From Gillisella vitis (GTDB lineage Bacteria > Pseudomonadota > Alphaproteobacteria > Rhizobiales > Rhizobiaceae): a stretch of 64,000 bases of DNA. Below, in pieces: positions 36,650-44,151 of the stretch; the first letter of the stretch is position 1; the number at the start of each line of letters is the position of its first letter. The notes under the pieces are model-generated. The model saw only the letters and a program-made list of their open reading frames with translations, made no database searches and was not told where the DNA came from. Location of the stretch: assembly GCF_001541345.2 (NCBI RefSeq), contig NZ_LMVL02000002.1, forward strand, positions 124,001-188,000. Direction: 5' to 3'. Position numbers and translations under genes: made by a program.

Positions 36650-37740
36650 AAAAGAAGCGCCGAAACGGTTTGCCTGACCATTGCACGCTGGTGATTGACC
36701 GCCATAAAAAGCGGCGTATCCGCTTTCGTGCAAAGGGTGTGGACACCTATTTGCCTTATCCGCCGCTTGGTGCGGAGTTTGAGGCCGCCTATGCGCAAGC
36801 CTTGGCGGGTGTGACCGAATGGCGCGCAAACGTTGGTATCAGCAAAACCAAGCCCGGCTCTTTCGATGCCCTGACTGTTTCTTATTACCGCTCGCCCGAA
36901 TTTTCGGGCTTGCGTGACAGCACACAGCAAACCTATCGCCGCATTATCGAGCGGTTCCGTGAGGCCCATGGCAAGCGCATGATCCGCGATTTGCGCCGCG
37001 AGCATATCAAGGCGCTGGTGGGGTCGATGGCGGATAAGCCACAGGCGGCAAACCGCTTGCTGTCCCTTCTCAAGATCATGTTGGGCCACGCGCTTGATAT
37101 TGGCTGGATACCTGCCAACCCGGCCCAAGGCCTCAAAGGCTTTTCAAAGAAGACCAAAGGTTTCCATACGTGGACGGAATTGGAAATTGCCGCCTATGAA
37201 GCCCGCCACCCGGAAGGCTCACAGGCCCGCCTTGCGCTTGCACTGCTTCTCTATACCGCACAACGCCGTAGCGACGTGGTGGCCATGGGCTGGGAGAAGA
37301 TCAAGGGCAAACACATTGTTGTCAAACAGGTGAAAACCGACGCCGAGTTGGATCTGTTCATGCTTCCGGCGCTGACAGACGCAATCCGCCCTTTGCCTCG
37401 CGACAAGCCAACATTCCTCACCACCGCATTCGGCAAGCCCTTCACCCCCGCAGGTTTCGGAAATTGGTTCCGCGAGCGCTGCAATGAAGCGGGGCTTGAA
37501 AACTGTTCGGCTCACGGTCTGCGCAAAGCAGCGGCCCGGCGCATGGCAGAAGGCGGAATGAGCGGCGACATCATCAAGGCCGTAACAGGCCACACCGACC
37601 TAAAACAGGTCTCTGTTTACACCGCAGCGGCAAACCAAGCCATCCTCGCAGAGAAGGGCCTCAAGGCCATCGCGGGGAAGAAAAAGCGAACAAATTCTGT
37701 CCAACCTGTCGAAAAAGTTGGACAAACGAAAGGCGATTAA
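36646..37740 (+). CDS. int: Tyrosine-family integrase
   Basis: 364 residues. The N-terminal arm-binding part is short and basic; the SAM-like core-binding domain is about 65-165; the catalytic domain holds R207 (AQRRSDVV), HGLRK with H290 and R293, [12 protein letters not shown] and the nucleophile Y325. It inserts the element at the tRNA-Ser 3' end. Its stop is 28 bp from the right att core, and the attP-spanning gene starts one base after its stop. The integrase is the last gene of the capsid operon rather than having its own unit. Confidence 0.95.
   Translation: MKKKRRNGLPDHCTLVIDRHKKRRIRFRAKGVDTYLPYPPLGAEFEAAYAQALAGVTEWRANVGISKTKPGSFDALTVSYYRSPEFSGLRDSTQQTYRRIIERFREAHGKRMIRDLRREHIKALVGSMADKPQAANRLLSLLKIMLGHALDIGWIPANPAQGLKGFSKKTKGFHTWTELEIAAYEARHPEGSQARLALALLLYTAQRRSDVVAMGWEKIKGKHIVVKQVKTDAELDLFMLPALTDAIRPLPRDKPTFLTTAFGKPFTPAGFGNWFRERCNEAGLENCSAHGLRKAAARRMAEGGMSGDIIKAVTGHTDLKQVSVYTAAANQAILAEKGLKAIAGKKKRTNSVQPVEKVGQTKGD
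37698..37724. repeat. TGTCCAAC-N11-GTTGGACA inverted repeat at the int 3' end
   Basis: Perfect 8-bp arms (37698-37705, 37717-37724) 45 bp from the att core. TCTGTCCA recurs at 27515-27522, 34 bp from the left core, so after excision the motif flanks attP on both sides. It may be arm-type integrase or Xis binding sites. No T-run, so not a normal terminator. Confidence 0.45.
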
Positions 37741-37741
37741 T

Positions 37742-37785
37742 ATGGAAAATCAACATGTTGTTGAAAACAATGGCGGACAGGGAGG
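37742..37785 (+). CDS. 5' part (14 codons plus GG) of the attP-spanning gene
   Basis: ATG at 37742, one base after the int stop, encodes [14 protein letters not shown] and then enters the 17-bp core. In the circular element the next codon is completed to GGT and the frame goes on at 27480-27734. In the integrated state it reads instead into antisense tRNA-Ser and beyond to 38101, making a non-native tail. See the 3' part at 27465. Confidence 0.78.
37769..37785. repeat. Right att core, 17 bp, at the tRNA-Ser 3' end
   Basis: Same 17 bp as 27465-27481. It covers the CCA end, discriminator and 3' acceptor strand of the tRNA, so insertion leaves the tRNA intact. Confidence 0.92.
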
Positions 37786-37860
37786 GATTCGAACCCTCGG
37801 TACGCTTTCACGCACACACGCGTTCCAGGCGTGCGCCTTAAACCACTCGGCCACCTGTCC
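37771..37860 (-). tRNA. tRNA-Ser (anticodon GGA)
   Basis: 90 nt including encoded CCA. Acceptor strands GGACAGG and CCTGTCC pair fully; the anticodon stem CACGC/GCGTG encloses loop CTGGAAC with anticodon GGA; a long variable arm (GTGCGTGAAAGCGTAC region) and a T-arm with GGTTCGAATCC complete a class II serine tRNA. It is the integration site of the element to its left. Confidence 0.97.
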
Positions 37861-38157
37861 GTTTTTCGAAAAGCTTGCTGCGGGGCAGCTTGACCGTTCG
37901 GGCGGGACATATATCAAGGATTCGGCGGCGATCAACCCAAATCTGACAGTTTTTCGACAAAGCCTCGGAAATCTTTTGTCAGGCCCCAGATTGCGTGCTT
38001 GGGCTTACAGCGCCGAGCGCCCTATATGGCGCGCAAAGCTTCGCTGTCGCTGTTTAAATCTGCTGCATCATTCTTTAAACCGATTCCGGTTTAAAGAATG
38101 ATGCAGCAGACGGGCAATCCTGTAAAAGCGGCGCGGGTGAGATGGAAGGGGAAGGTG
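37861..38157. other. Intergenic region with palindromic repeats
   Basis: About 300 bp between tRNA-Ser and a small membrane-protein gene. The left part (37861-38006) must hold the tRNA promoter on the minus strand. The right half is the repeat mosaic at 38007-38110. No gene is supported. Confidence 0.5.
38007..38110. repeat. Mosaic of two palindromes, the second a 24-bp perfect hairpin
   Basis: First palindrome: ACAGCG and CGCTGT (38007-38012, 38042-38047) around an inner GCGCC/GGCGC stem (38017-38032). Second: 24-nt arms 38059-38082 and 38087-38110, perfectly complementary with a 4-nt ATTC loop. The pattern resembles intergenic palindromes dispersed in Rhizobiaceae genomes. Lacks a T-run. 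Confidence 0.75.
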
Positions 38158-38478
38158 ATGATCCGGGCTTTATTGCGTATTCTCAGTTTTATCATGCTGG
38201 TCCTTGCCATCGTGGCTGGTACGACTGATGCCATAGAGTCCGTTGCCTCCTCGGATGTCGTGACGACGGGTTTCGGTTCGCTTTGGGCCGATATCGGCCC
38301 GGCAAGCCTTGCCGTGGTCAAGCAGGCAATCACCGCCCATATCAGCAGGGAGGCTTTGCAGCTGGCGGATAAAGGCATATTGCAGCAGCCGGCTTTTGCA
38401 GTTTTCCTGACCGTTGCTCTTTTGCTGTGGATCGCTGGCTATAAACGGCGGTCGTCTGCCGGGCGGTTTGCAGCCTGA
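38158..38478 (+). CDS. Small membrane protein, function unknown
   Basis: 106 residues from ATG at 38158 with GAAGGGGAAGG upstream. Two hydrophobic segments, ALLRILSFIMLVLAIVAGT (4-22) and FAVFLTVALLLWIAGY (about 80-95), flank a soluble middle region (TTGFGSLWADIGPASLAVVKQAI). Ends basic (KRRSSAGRFAA). Similar small two-helix proteins are widespread in Rhizobiaceae, but no role is known to me. Confidence 0.72.
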   Translation: MIRALLRILSFIMLVLAIVAGTTDAIESVASSDVVTTGFGSLWADIGPASLAVVKQAITAHISREALQLADKGILQQPAFAVFLTVALLLWIAGYKRRSSAGRFAA

Positions 38479-38952
38479 TATTCCGATCTAAGGCAAGCTC
38501 CCGGTCTATGACGTCGGTAATACCTATCGCTCTGAGGTGTATTCTGACGTCATGTGGATTTAGAGCTGTAAAAGGCTGGTTGCGGAGAGACGTTTGCCGT
38601 AAAAACTCCTTGGGCGGGTGCGTTTTATGACGCCGAGGAAGGTCATCAACACTCTCTGGCCAAGAACGCCTGTGGTTAACGCAGGCTGTGCTATACAGGC
38701 GCGCGTCGCCCGTCGGCTAAAAATACAGCAAACAAGCCGTTGATGTGGCTTGTTTTTCGACTTTCAGCTTTAAAAAACAGCAGCCCTGTTAATATTTACC
38801 AGTTGAAAAAAATCTGGTGAATTTTTTGGAAAGCCGTGCAAGGATGCGGCCCAGCCGAACCTAAGAGGGGGCGGGCTGGCCGTCGCGACGCAATTCTTCG
38901 TCGCGCATGGAAAGCCTATAAAGAACAACACAAGCAACATCAGGGCTGCACA
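38479..38952. other. Long leader/intergenic region before the nucleoside transporter
   Basis: 474 bp. It holds a probable terminator (38731-38757) and, beyond it, an AT-rich stretch likely to carry the transporter promoter (38758-38830), followed by two hairpins in the 5' leader (38848-38881 and 38884-38905). CGCCTGT and ACAGGCG near 38688-38702 could pair upstream of the terminator, leaving room for a small RNA. No known riboswitch was recognised. Confidence 0.45.
38731..38757 (+). terminator. Rho-independent terminator or attenuator upstream of the transporter operon
   Basis: AACAAGCC (38731-38738) and GGCTTGTT (38747-38754), 8-nt loop, then TTTC. It lies about 200 bp before the binding-protein gene and 250 bp after the nearest upstream gene, so it may end a small RNA or a leader transcript. 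Confidence 0.65.
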
Positions 38953-39945
38953 ATGAAGAAATCCCTTATCACGCTGTTTGCCATGGCCGCCATGTCGGCC
39001 TCGGCGCTCGCTGCCGACATCAAGCCGGCGCTCGTCTATGGCACCGGCGGCAAGTTCGACAAATCCTTCAACGAGGCAGCATTCCACGGCGCAGACAAGT
39101 TCGAGAAGGAAACCGGCATCAAGTTCCGGGATTTCGAACCGACCAGCGATACCCAGGGCGAACAGGCGATCCGCAACTTTGCTTCCAAGGGCTTCAGCCC
39201 GATTGTCGCCGTATCCTTCGCCTGGACCTCGGCCATGGAAAAGGTCGCGACCGAGTTTCCCGAAACCAAATTCGTGATCGTCGATTCGGTCGTGGATAAG
39301 CCGAATGTTCGCTCCGTCGTCTTCCGGGAAGAAGAAGGCTCCTATCTGGTTGGTCTGCTGGCCGGCATGGCCTCCAAAACCGGCAAAGTCAGCTTTGTCG
39401 GCGGCATGGACATTCCGCTGATCCGCAAGTTCGAATGCGGCTATGAGCAGGGCGCACGCGCTGCCAATCCGAAGATCGAAGTGTTGCAGAACATGGTTGG
39501 CACGACAGGTGCGGCCTGGAACGATCCGGTTCGCGCTGGCGAGTTGACCAAGAACCAGATGGACCAGGGCTCCGACGTGATCTACGCGGCCGCCGGTGCA
39601 TCCGGCATGGGCGTGTTGCAGACCGCAGCCGATGCCAAGAAACTGTCGATCGGCGTCGATTCCAACCAGAACCATCTTCATCCCGGCTCAGTGCTGACCT
39701 CGATGGTCAAGCGCGTCGATCTTGCTGTCTATAACGCCTATGCCGATGCCAAGGCCGACAAGTTCAAGCCTGGTCTTGAAGTGCTTGGCGTCAAGGAAGA
39801 TGGCGTCATGGCGGCGCTCGACGACAACAACAAGGCGTTGATTACACCGGAAATGAAGGCGGCCGTCGAAAAGGCCCGCGCCGATATCATTGCTGGCACA
39901 GTCAAGGTTCATGATTACATGGCAGACAATTCCTGCCCGAAGTGA
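38953..39945 (+). CDS. BMP-family nucleoside-binding lipoprotein-like periplasmic protein
   Basis: 330 residues from ATG at 38953 (MKKSLITLFAMAAMSASALAAD; signal peptide cut after ALA). The BMP fold is visible in PALVYGTGGKFDKSFNEAAFHGADKFE, FVIVDSVVDKPNVRSVVFREEEGSYLVGLLAGM and SIGVDSNQNHLHPGSVLTSMVKR. No lipobox Cys, so soluble periplasmic. BMP proteins bind purine nucleosides and related ligands. It heads an ABC transporter plus cdd, PNP, deoC and deoA, supporting nucleoside uptake. A terminator just after it would favour its over-expression relative to the transporter. Confidence 0.92.
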   Translation: MKKSLITLFAMAAMSASALAADIKPALVYGTGGKFDKSFNEAAFHGADKFEKETGIKFRDFEPTSDTQGEQAIRNFASKGFSPIVAVSFAWTSAMEKVATEFPETKFVIVDSVVDKPNVRSVVFREEEGSYLVGLLAGMASKTGKVSFVGGMDIPLIRKFECGYEQGARAANPKIEVLQNMVGTTGAAWNDPVRAGELTKNQMDQGSDVIYAAAGASGMGVLQTAADAKKLSIGVDSNQNHLHPGSVLTSMVKRVDLAVYNAYADAKADKFKPGLEVLGVKEDGVMAALDDNNKALITPEMKAAVEKARADIIAGTVKVHDYMADNSCPK

Positions 39946-39955
39946 TCTGAAACGA

Positions 39956-39988
39956 GGGCGCGAGCGGTATTCCGCCTCGCGCCCTTTT
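39956..39988 (+). terminator. Intercistronic terminator/attenuator after the binding protein
   Basis: GGGCGCGAG (39956-39964) pairs with CTCGCGCCC (39976-39984), then TTTT. Located between the binding-protein and ATPase genes, so partial termination would set their ratio. Confidence 0.8.
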
Positions 39989-39994
39989 CATGTC

Positions 39995-40090
39995 CGTTAG
40001 AGCGCTTCCGCTTTTCGTCGAACAGCGAAAATTCTCTCTCTTTTTGCATTTCCGGACGCAAACCTGCTTCGCATCTTTGCTGGAAATACT
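39995..40090. repeat. Rhizobial-type intergenic repeat in the transporter operon
   Basis: Contains TTTTCG-N8-CGAAAA (around 40013-40032) and the TTTGCATTTCCGGACGCAAA element. Similar blocks recur between genes in Rhizobiaceae as far as I recall; copy number cannot be tested here. Confidence 0.4.
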
Positions 40091-40108
40091 CTCTCCGGAG
40101 TTTTGCAC

Positions 40109-41620
40109 GTGGCCCAAACCCCTGCGATTGAACTCATCGGGATCGATAAGAAATTCGGTCCGGTTCATGCCAACAAGAATATCAACCTGACAGTGGCCAA
40201 GGGCTCGATCCATGGCATTATCGGTGAGAACGGTGCCGGGAAATCGACGCTGATGTCGATCCTCTATGGGTTTTACCAGGCAGATGGCGGCGAGATTAAA
40301 ATCGGCGGCCAGACAACTGTCATCAAGGACAGTCAGGCGGCCATTTCAAGCGGCATTGGCATGGTGCATCAGCATTTCATGCTGGTCGAGAATTTCACCG
40401 TGCTGGAAAATGTCATGCTGGGCGCCGAAGGTGGCGCTTTGCTGGCCAAGGGAACGGCAGCGGCCCGCGCCTCCCTGAAACAGTTGGAAACGGATTACGG
40501 GCTGGATGTCGATCCCGATGCTGTAGTCGAGGAATTGCCGGTCGGTCGCCAGCAGCGGGTTGAAATTTTGAAAGCGCTGTATCGCGGTGCCGATATTCTC
40601 ATTCTCGACGAGCCGACGGGAGTGCTGACGCCCGCCGAGGCCGATCATCTGTTCAAGATCCTGCGTGTGCTGCGCGATCAGGGCAAGACGGTGATCCTGA
40701 TTACCCATAAACTCCGGGAAATCATGGCGATTACCGATATGGTTTCTGTCATGCGTCGCGGCGAAATCGTGGCCACCCGCAAGACCTCGGAGACCACAGT
40801 CGAAGAACTGGCGGAGCTGATGGTTGGCCGCCGGGTGCTGCTGCGGGTCGACAAGCAGCCTGCCCAGCCGCGTGACGTTCTGCTGTCGGTGCGCAACCTG
40901 ACCGTTAAGGACAGTCGCGGCGTCGTCATGGTCGATGATGTGTCCTTCGATGTGCGCGAAGGTGAGATTGTCGGCATTGCTGGCGTAGCGGGCAATGGCC
41001 AGAGCGAATTGCTGGAAGCGATCACCGGCATTCGCAAGCCGGTATCGGGCGAGATTCTCATCGCTGGCAAATCGGTCACCGGTTATGATCCGGCTCGATT
41101 GCGAGATCTTGGGCTTGCCCATATCCCTGAAGATCGCCATCACATGGGCCTTGTCCTGCCCTTTGAGGAAAGCCAGAACGCTATTCTCGGCTATCACCGC
41201 GACGAGCGCTACGGAAAGGGCATGTTTCTCGATCCGAAGGCGATCCGGGCTGCCGCCGAGGTCGAGATTGCCAAATATGATATCCGACCACCCAATCCCC
41301 GATTGAAGACGGCCAATTTTTCGGGCGGCAATCAGCAGAAGATCGTCGTTGCCCGCGAGATCGAGCGCGATCCGAACGTGCTGATCATCGGCCAGCCGAC
41401 CCGTGGCGTCGATATCGGCGCCATCGAATTCATCCACCGGCGCATCGTCGAAACCCGTGATAAGGGTAAGGCGCTGCTGCTGGTATCGGTGGAACTGGAT
41501 GAAATCCGCTCCTTGTCCGACCGCATCCTGGTGATGTTTGCCGGCAAGGTGGTGGGCGAAAAGACGGCAGATGCCGATGAACAGACGCTGGGCCTGATGA
41601 TGGCCGGCATTGCCGCTTGA
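40109..41620 (+). CDS. Nucleoside ABC transporter ATPase (duplicated NBD)
   Basis: 503 residues from GTG at 40109, 8 bp after GGAG; a TTG at 40103 is too close to that site. Two ATPase domains: Walker A GENGAGKST near 43-51, degenerate signature LPVGRQQRVEILKAL near 148, Walker B LILDEPTGVLTP; second domain with GVAGNGQSELLE near 296 and FSGGNQQKIVVAREI near 404. This is the RbsA/YufO-like layout that goes with BMP binding proteins. Confidence 0.94.
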   Translation: MAQTPAIELIGIDKKFGPVHANKNINLTVAKGSIHGIIGENGAGKSTLMSILYGFYQADGGEIKIGGQTTVIKDSQAAISSGIGMVHQHFMLVENFTVLENVMLGAEGGALLAKGTAAARASLKQLETDYGLDVDPDAVVEELPVGRQQRVEILKALYRGADILILDEPTGVLTPAEADHLFKILRVLRDQGKTVILITHKLREIMAITDMVSVMRRGEIVATRKTSETTVEELAELMVGRRVLLRVDKQPAQPRDVLLSVRNLTVKDSRGVVMVDDVSFDVREGEIVGIAGVAGNGQSELLEAITGIRKPVSGEILIAGKSVTGYDPARLRDLGLAHIPEDRHHMGLVLPFEESQNAILGYHRDERYGKGMFLDPKAIRAAAEVEIAKYDIRPPNPRLKTANFSGGNQQKIVVAREIERDPNVLIIGQPTRGVDIGAIEFIHRRIVETRDKGKALLLVSVELDEIRSLSDRILVMFAGKVVGEKTADADEQTLGLMMAGIAA

Positions 41621-41627
41621 GGTTTTG

Positions 41628-42773
41628 ATGAGTACCGCTTCCATTCCGCTGCCGAACTGGATCACCTACGGGCTTTTGCCGTTGATCAACCTGCTGCTGG
41701 CTTTTTTTATTTCCGGCCTGGTCGTGTGGATCATTGGCGAAAATCCCTGGGACGCCCTGGTCCTCATGCTTCAGGGCGCGCTGGGTCGCGGTGAAGGCAT
41801 TGGTTTTACGCTCTATTATGCGACCAATTTCATTTTTACCGGCCTGTCGGTGGCTGTTGCCTACCATGCCGGGTTGTTCAACATCGGCTCCGAAGGCCAG
41901 GCCTATGTCGGTGGTCTTGGCGCAGCGCTGGTGGCCTTGGCATTGGACCATTATTGTCCGTGGTATGTCACCATGCCGTTTGCGGTGATCGGGGCGGCTG
42001 TGTTCGGGGCGGCCTGGGCGTTGATTCCGGCTTGGCTACAGGCAAAGCGCGGTAGCCATATCGTCATCACCACCATCATGTTCAACTTCATCGGCGCGGC
42101 GCTGATGGTGTATCTGCTGGTGCATGTGCTGATCGTGCCCGGCAAGATGGCGCCGGAAACCCGGACCTTTCTTGAGGGCGGTCAATTGCCGAAGCTGGAT
42201 TGGCTGATGGCGTTGTTTGGCCTGAAGCTCGGCCCCGCTCCCTTCAACGTCTCCTTCATCATCGCTTTGGTGATGGCGGCAGCGGTCTGGGTGCTGATCT
42301 GGCGCACTAAGCTTGGCTATGAAATGCGCACGCTCGGCATCAGTCGGTCTGCGGCGGCCTATGCCGGGATTCCCTATGTGAAAATCGTCATCATCACCAT
42401 GCTGATATCAGGTGGCCTCGCCGGTATGATGTCGCTGAATACGGTGATGGGCGCTTCCGCTCGCCTCCAGGTGGAATTTGTCGGCGGCGCGGGCTTTGTC
42501 GGTATCGCCGTCAGCCTGATGGGCCGCAGCCATCCGCTCGGCATCGTCATTGCCGCCATCCTGTTCGGCGTGCTCTACCAAGGCGGTGCGGAACTGTCCT
42601 TCGATATGCCCAATATCACCCGCGACATGATCGTGGTCATCCAGGGTCTGGTGATCCTGTTTGCAGGGGCGCTGGAATTCATGTTCCGACCGGCGCTGGT
42701 GCGTTTCTACCAGACGATTGCCCGTCCGGCTGCCCGCCCCGCCCCGTCAAGCCCCGCCCCTTCAAACAAGTGA
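41628..42773 (+). CDS. Nucleoside ABC transporter permease 1
   Basis: 381 residues from ATG at 41628 with GAGG upstream. About nine hydrophobic segments; landmarks NIGSEGQAYVGGLGAALVAL, RGSHIVITTIMFNFIGAALMVYLL and GGAGFVGIAVSLMGRSHPLGIV are those of YufP-like BPD_transp_2 permeases. The C-terminal tail is Pro/Ala-rich. Pairs with the next permease. Confidence 0.94.
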   Translation: MSTASIPLPNWITYGLLPLINLLLAFFISGLVVWIIGENPWDALVLMLQGALGRGEGIGFTLYYATNFIFTGLSVAVAYHAGLFNIGSEGQAYVGGLGAALVALALDHYCPWYVTMPFAVIGAAVFGAAWALIPAWLQAKRGSHIVITTIMFNFIGAALMVYLLVHVLIVPGKMAPETRTFLEGGQLPKLDWLMALFGLKLGPAPFNVSFIIALVMAAAVWVLIWRTKLGYEMRTLGISRSAAAYAGIPYVKIVIITMLISGGLAGMMSLNTVMGASARLQVEFVGGAGFVGIAVSLMGRSHPLGIVIAAILFGVLYQGGAELSFDMPNITRDMIVVIQGLVILFAGALEFMFRPALVRFYQTIARPAARPAPSSPAPSNK

Positions 42774-42785
42774 GGATCTGACGAT

Positions 42786-43757
42786 ATGGATAATTTCGAT
42801 ATGATCGTCAGCATCCTGGGCTCCACGGTGCGTCTGTCGATCCCGCTGATTTTCACGGCGCTGGCCGGGCTGTTTTCCGAACGGGCCGGGGTGTTCGACA
42901 TCGGGTTGGAAGGCAAGATGCTGGCGGGTGCTTTCGCGGCAGCCTGCGTTGCCTATCTCACCGGCTCGGCCTGGGCGGGGCTTGCAGGCGGCATTGCGGT
43001 GTCCATCGGCTTTTCGCTGATCCACGGCTTTGCCTCGATCACCAATCGCGGCAATCAGATCATTTCCGGCGTGGCGCTGAATTTCGTTGCAGCAGGCCTG
43101 ACTGCGGTTTTGGGTCAGGCCTGGTTCAGCCAGGGCGGACGTACGCCCCAACTGCCGGGCGATGCCCGCTTTCAACCGATCGTGCTTCCGGGCGCTGAGG
43201 CCCTGCGTGACGTGCCGTTTCTTGGCCCTCTCTATGCCAATGTGGTTTCCGGCAACAATGCCTTGACCTATTTGGCCTTCCTGGCCGTCCCACTCAGTTG
43301 GTGGGTGCTGTACCGCACCCGTTTTGGCCTCAGGCTGCGGGCCGTGGGCGAAAATCCCGGTGCTGTCGATACGGCAGGGATTTCCGTGGCTTGGCTGCGC
43401 TACCGGGCGGTGATCGTTGCTGGCTTTCTCTGCGGCTTTGCCGGAGCCTATCTCGCCATCGCCCAATCGGCGGCTTTCATCCGCGACATGTCGGCGGGCA
43501 AGGGCTATATCGCGCTTGCCGCGCTGATCTTTGCCAAATGGAAGCCGGTGCCTGTGATGTTCGCCTGCCTGCTGTTCGGCTTTCTCGATGCCATGTCTAA
43601 TTTCATGCAGGGCAAGGCGGTACCGGGCATTGGTGAAGTGCCGGTGCAAATTTTCCAGGCCCTGCCCTATATTCTCACCTGTATCCTGCTGGCTGGCTTT
43701 ATCGGAGCGGCCAATGGTCCCAAGGCGGGCGGCGTGCCCTATGTGAAGGAACGGTAA
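42786..43757 (+). CDS. Nucleoside ABC transporter permease 2
   Basis: 323 residues, YufQ-like. Motifs: LTALAGLFSERAGVFDIGLEGKMLAGAF, NRGNQIISGVALNFVAAGL and GKGYIALAALIFAKWKPVPVMFACLLFGF. Second half of the heterodimeric channel. The cdd gene starts two bases after its stop, so uptake and catabolism are one operon. Confidence 0.94.
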   Translation: MDNFDMIVSILGSTVRLSIPLIFTALAGLFSERAGVFDIGLEGKMLAGAFAAACVAYLTGSAWAGLAGGIAVSIGFSLIHGFASITNRGNQIISGVALNFVAAGLTAVLGQAWFSQGGRTPQLPGDARFQPIVLPGAEALRDVPFLGPLYANVVSGNNALTYLAFLAVPLSWWVLYRTRFGLRLRAVGENPGAVDTAGISVAWLRYRAVIVAGFLCGFAGAYLAIAQSAAFIRDMSAGKGYIALAALIFAKWKPVPVMFACLLFGFLDAMSNFMQGKAVPGIGEVPVQIFQALPYILTCILLAGFIGAANGPKAGGVPYVKER

Positions 43758-43758
43758 T

Positions 43759-44151
43759 ATGTCTCACGACCTGTTCGAGGCGGCCCGCGATGCCATGCGC
43801 CATGCCCATGCGCCCTATTCGAAATTTCCGGTCGGCGCTGCGATCCGCGCCGATGACGGCAAGATCTATACCGGCGCCAATATCGAGAACCTGTCTTTTC
43901 CTCAAGGCTGGTGCGCCGAGCCGACGGCCATCGGCTGCATGATTATGGGCGGCGGACGGAAAATCGTCGAGATTGCCGTCATCGCTGAAAAGCTGGCGCT
44001 CTGCCCGCCTTGCGGCGGCTGCCGTCAGAAAATCCGGGAATTTGCTTCGCCTGAGACGAAAATCTATCTCTGCGATGAGGTGGGCGTGCAAAAGGTGATG
44101 AGCATGGACGAATTGCTGCCCTTCAGCTTCGAGACGGATACACTCGGATGA
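43759..44151 (+). CDS. cdd: Cytidine deaminase
   Basis: 130-residue homotetrameric-type enzyme turning cytidine and deoxycytidine into uridine and deoxyuridine. Zinc and proton-shuttle motifs: WCAEPTAIGCMI near 50-61 (CAE replaces the more common HAE; Cys is a ligand in the tetrameric class) and CPPCGGCRQKIREF near 84-97. Overlaps the PNP gene by ATGA. Confidence 0.95.
   Translation: MSHDLFEAARDAMRHAHAPYSKFPVGAAIRADDGKIYTGANIENLSFPQGWCAEPTAIGCMIMGGGRKIVEIAVIAEKLALCPPCGGCRQKIREFASPETKIYLCDEVGVQKVMSMDELLPFSFETDTLG

Larger units (their letters stand above)
27465..37785 (+). mobile_element. 10.3 kb tailless capsid-encoding integrated element (cf-PICI-like satellite) in tRNA-Ser
   Basis: Bounded by a 17-bp direct repeat (27465-27481 and 37769-37785) whose right copy is the 3' end of tRNA-Ser(GGA). 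All genes except one XRE repressor read rightward. Content: split attP gene, HTH protein, HNH, TerL, RelE/NadS, XRE, three small unknowns, major capsid, connector, prohead protease, portal, a small gene and the integrase. No tail, tape-measure, holin, endolysin, primase or helicase genes. Capsid-forming phage-inducible islands (cf-PICIs) have this composition and size. The frames are intact and translationally coupled, which argues against a decayed prophage. Confidence 0.85.

Noticed and set aside
37742-38101. Reading frame continuing from the split gene through antisense tRNA-Ser and 240 bp further
   Set aside because: Its tail encodes antisense tRNA and repeat sequence with no protein-like composition. 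It is the accidental readthrough of the interrupted attP gene.
38627-38740. 37-codon frame ending in the terminator stem
   Set aside because: Lacks a ribosome site and its stop is within the hairpin; basic composition typical of chance frames.
38770-39681. 303-codon minus-strand frame over the BMP gene
   Set aside because: Mirror of a convincing binding-protein gene with a signal peptide.
40346-41665. 439-codon minus-strand frame
   Set aside because: Antisense to the nucleoside ATPase with its Walker motifs; no ribosome site or domain.
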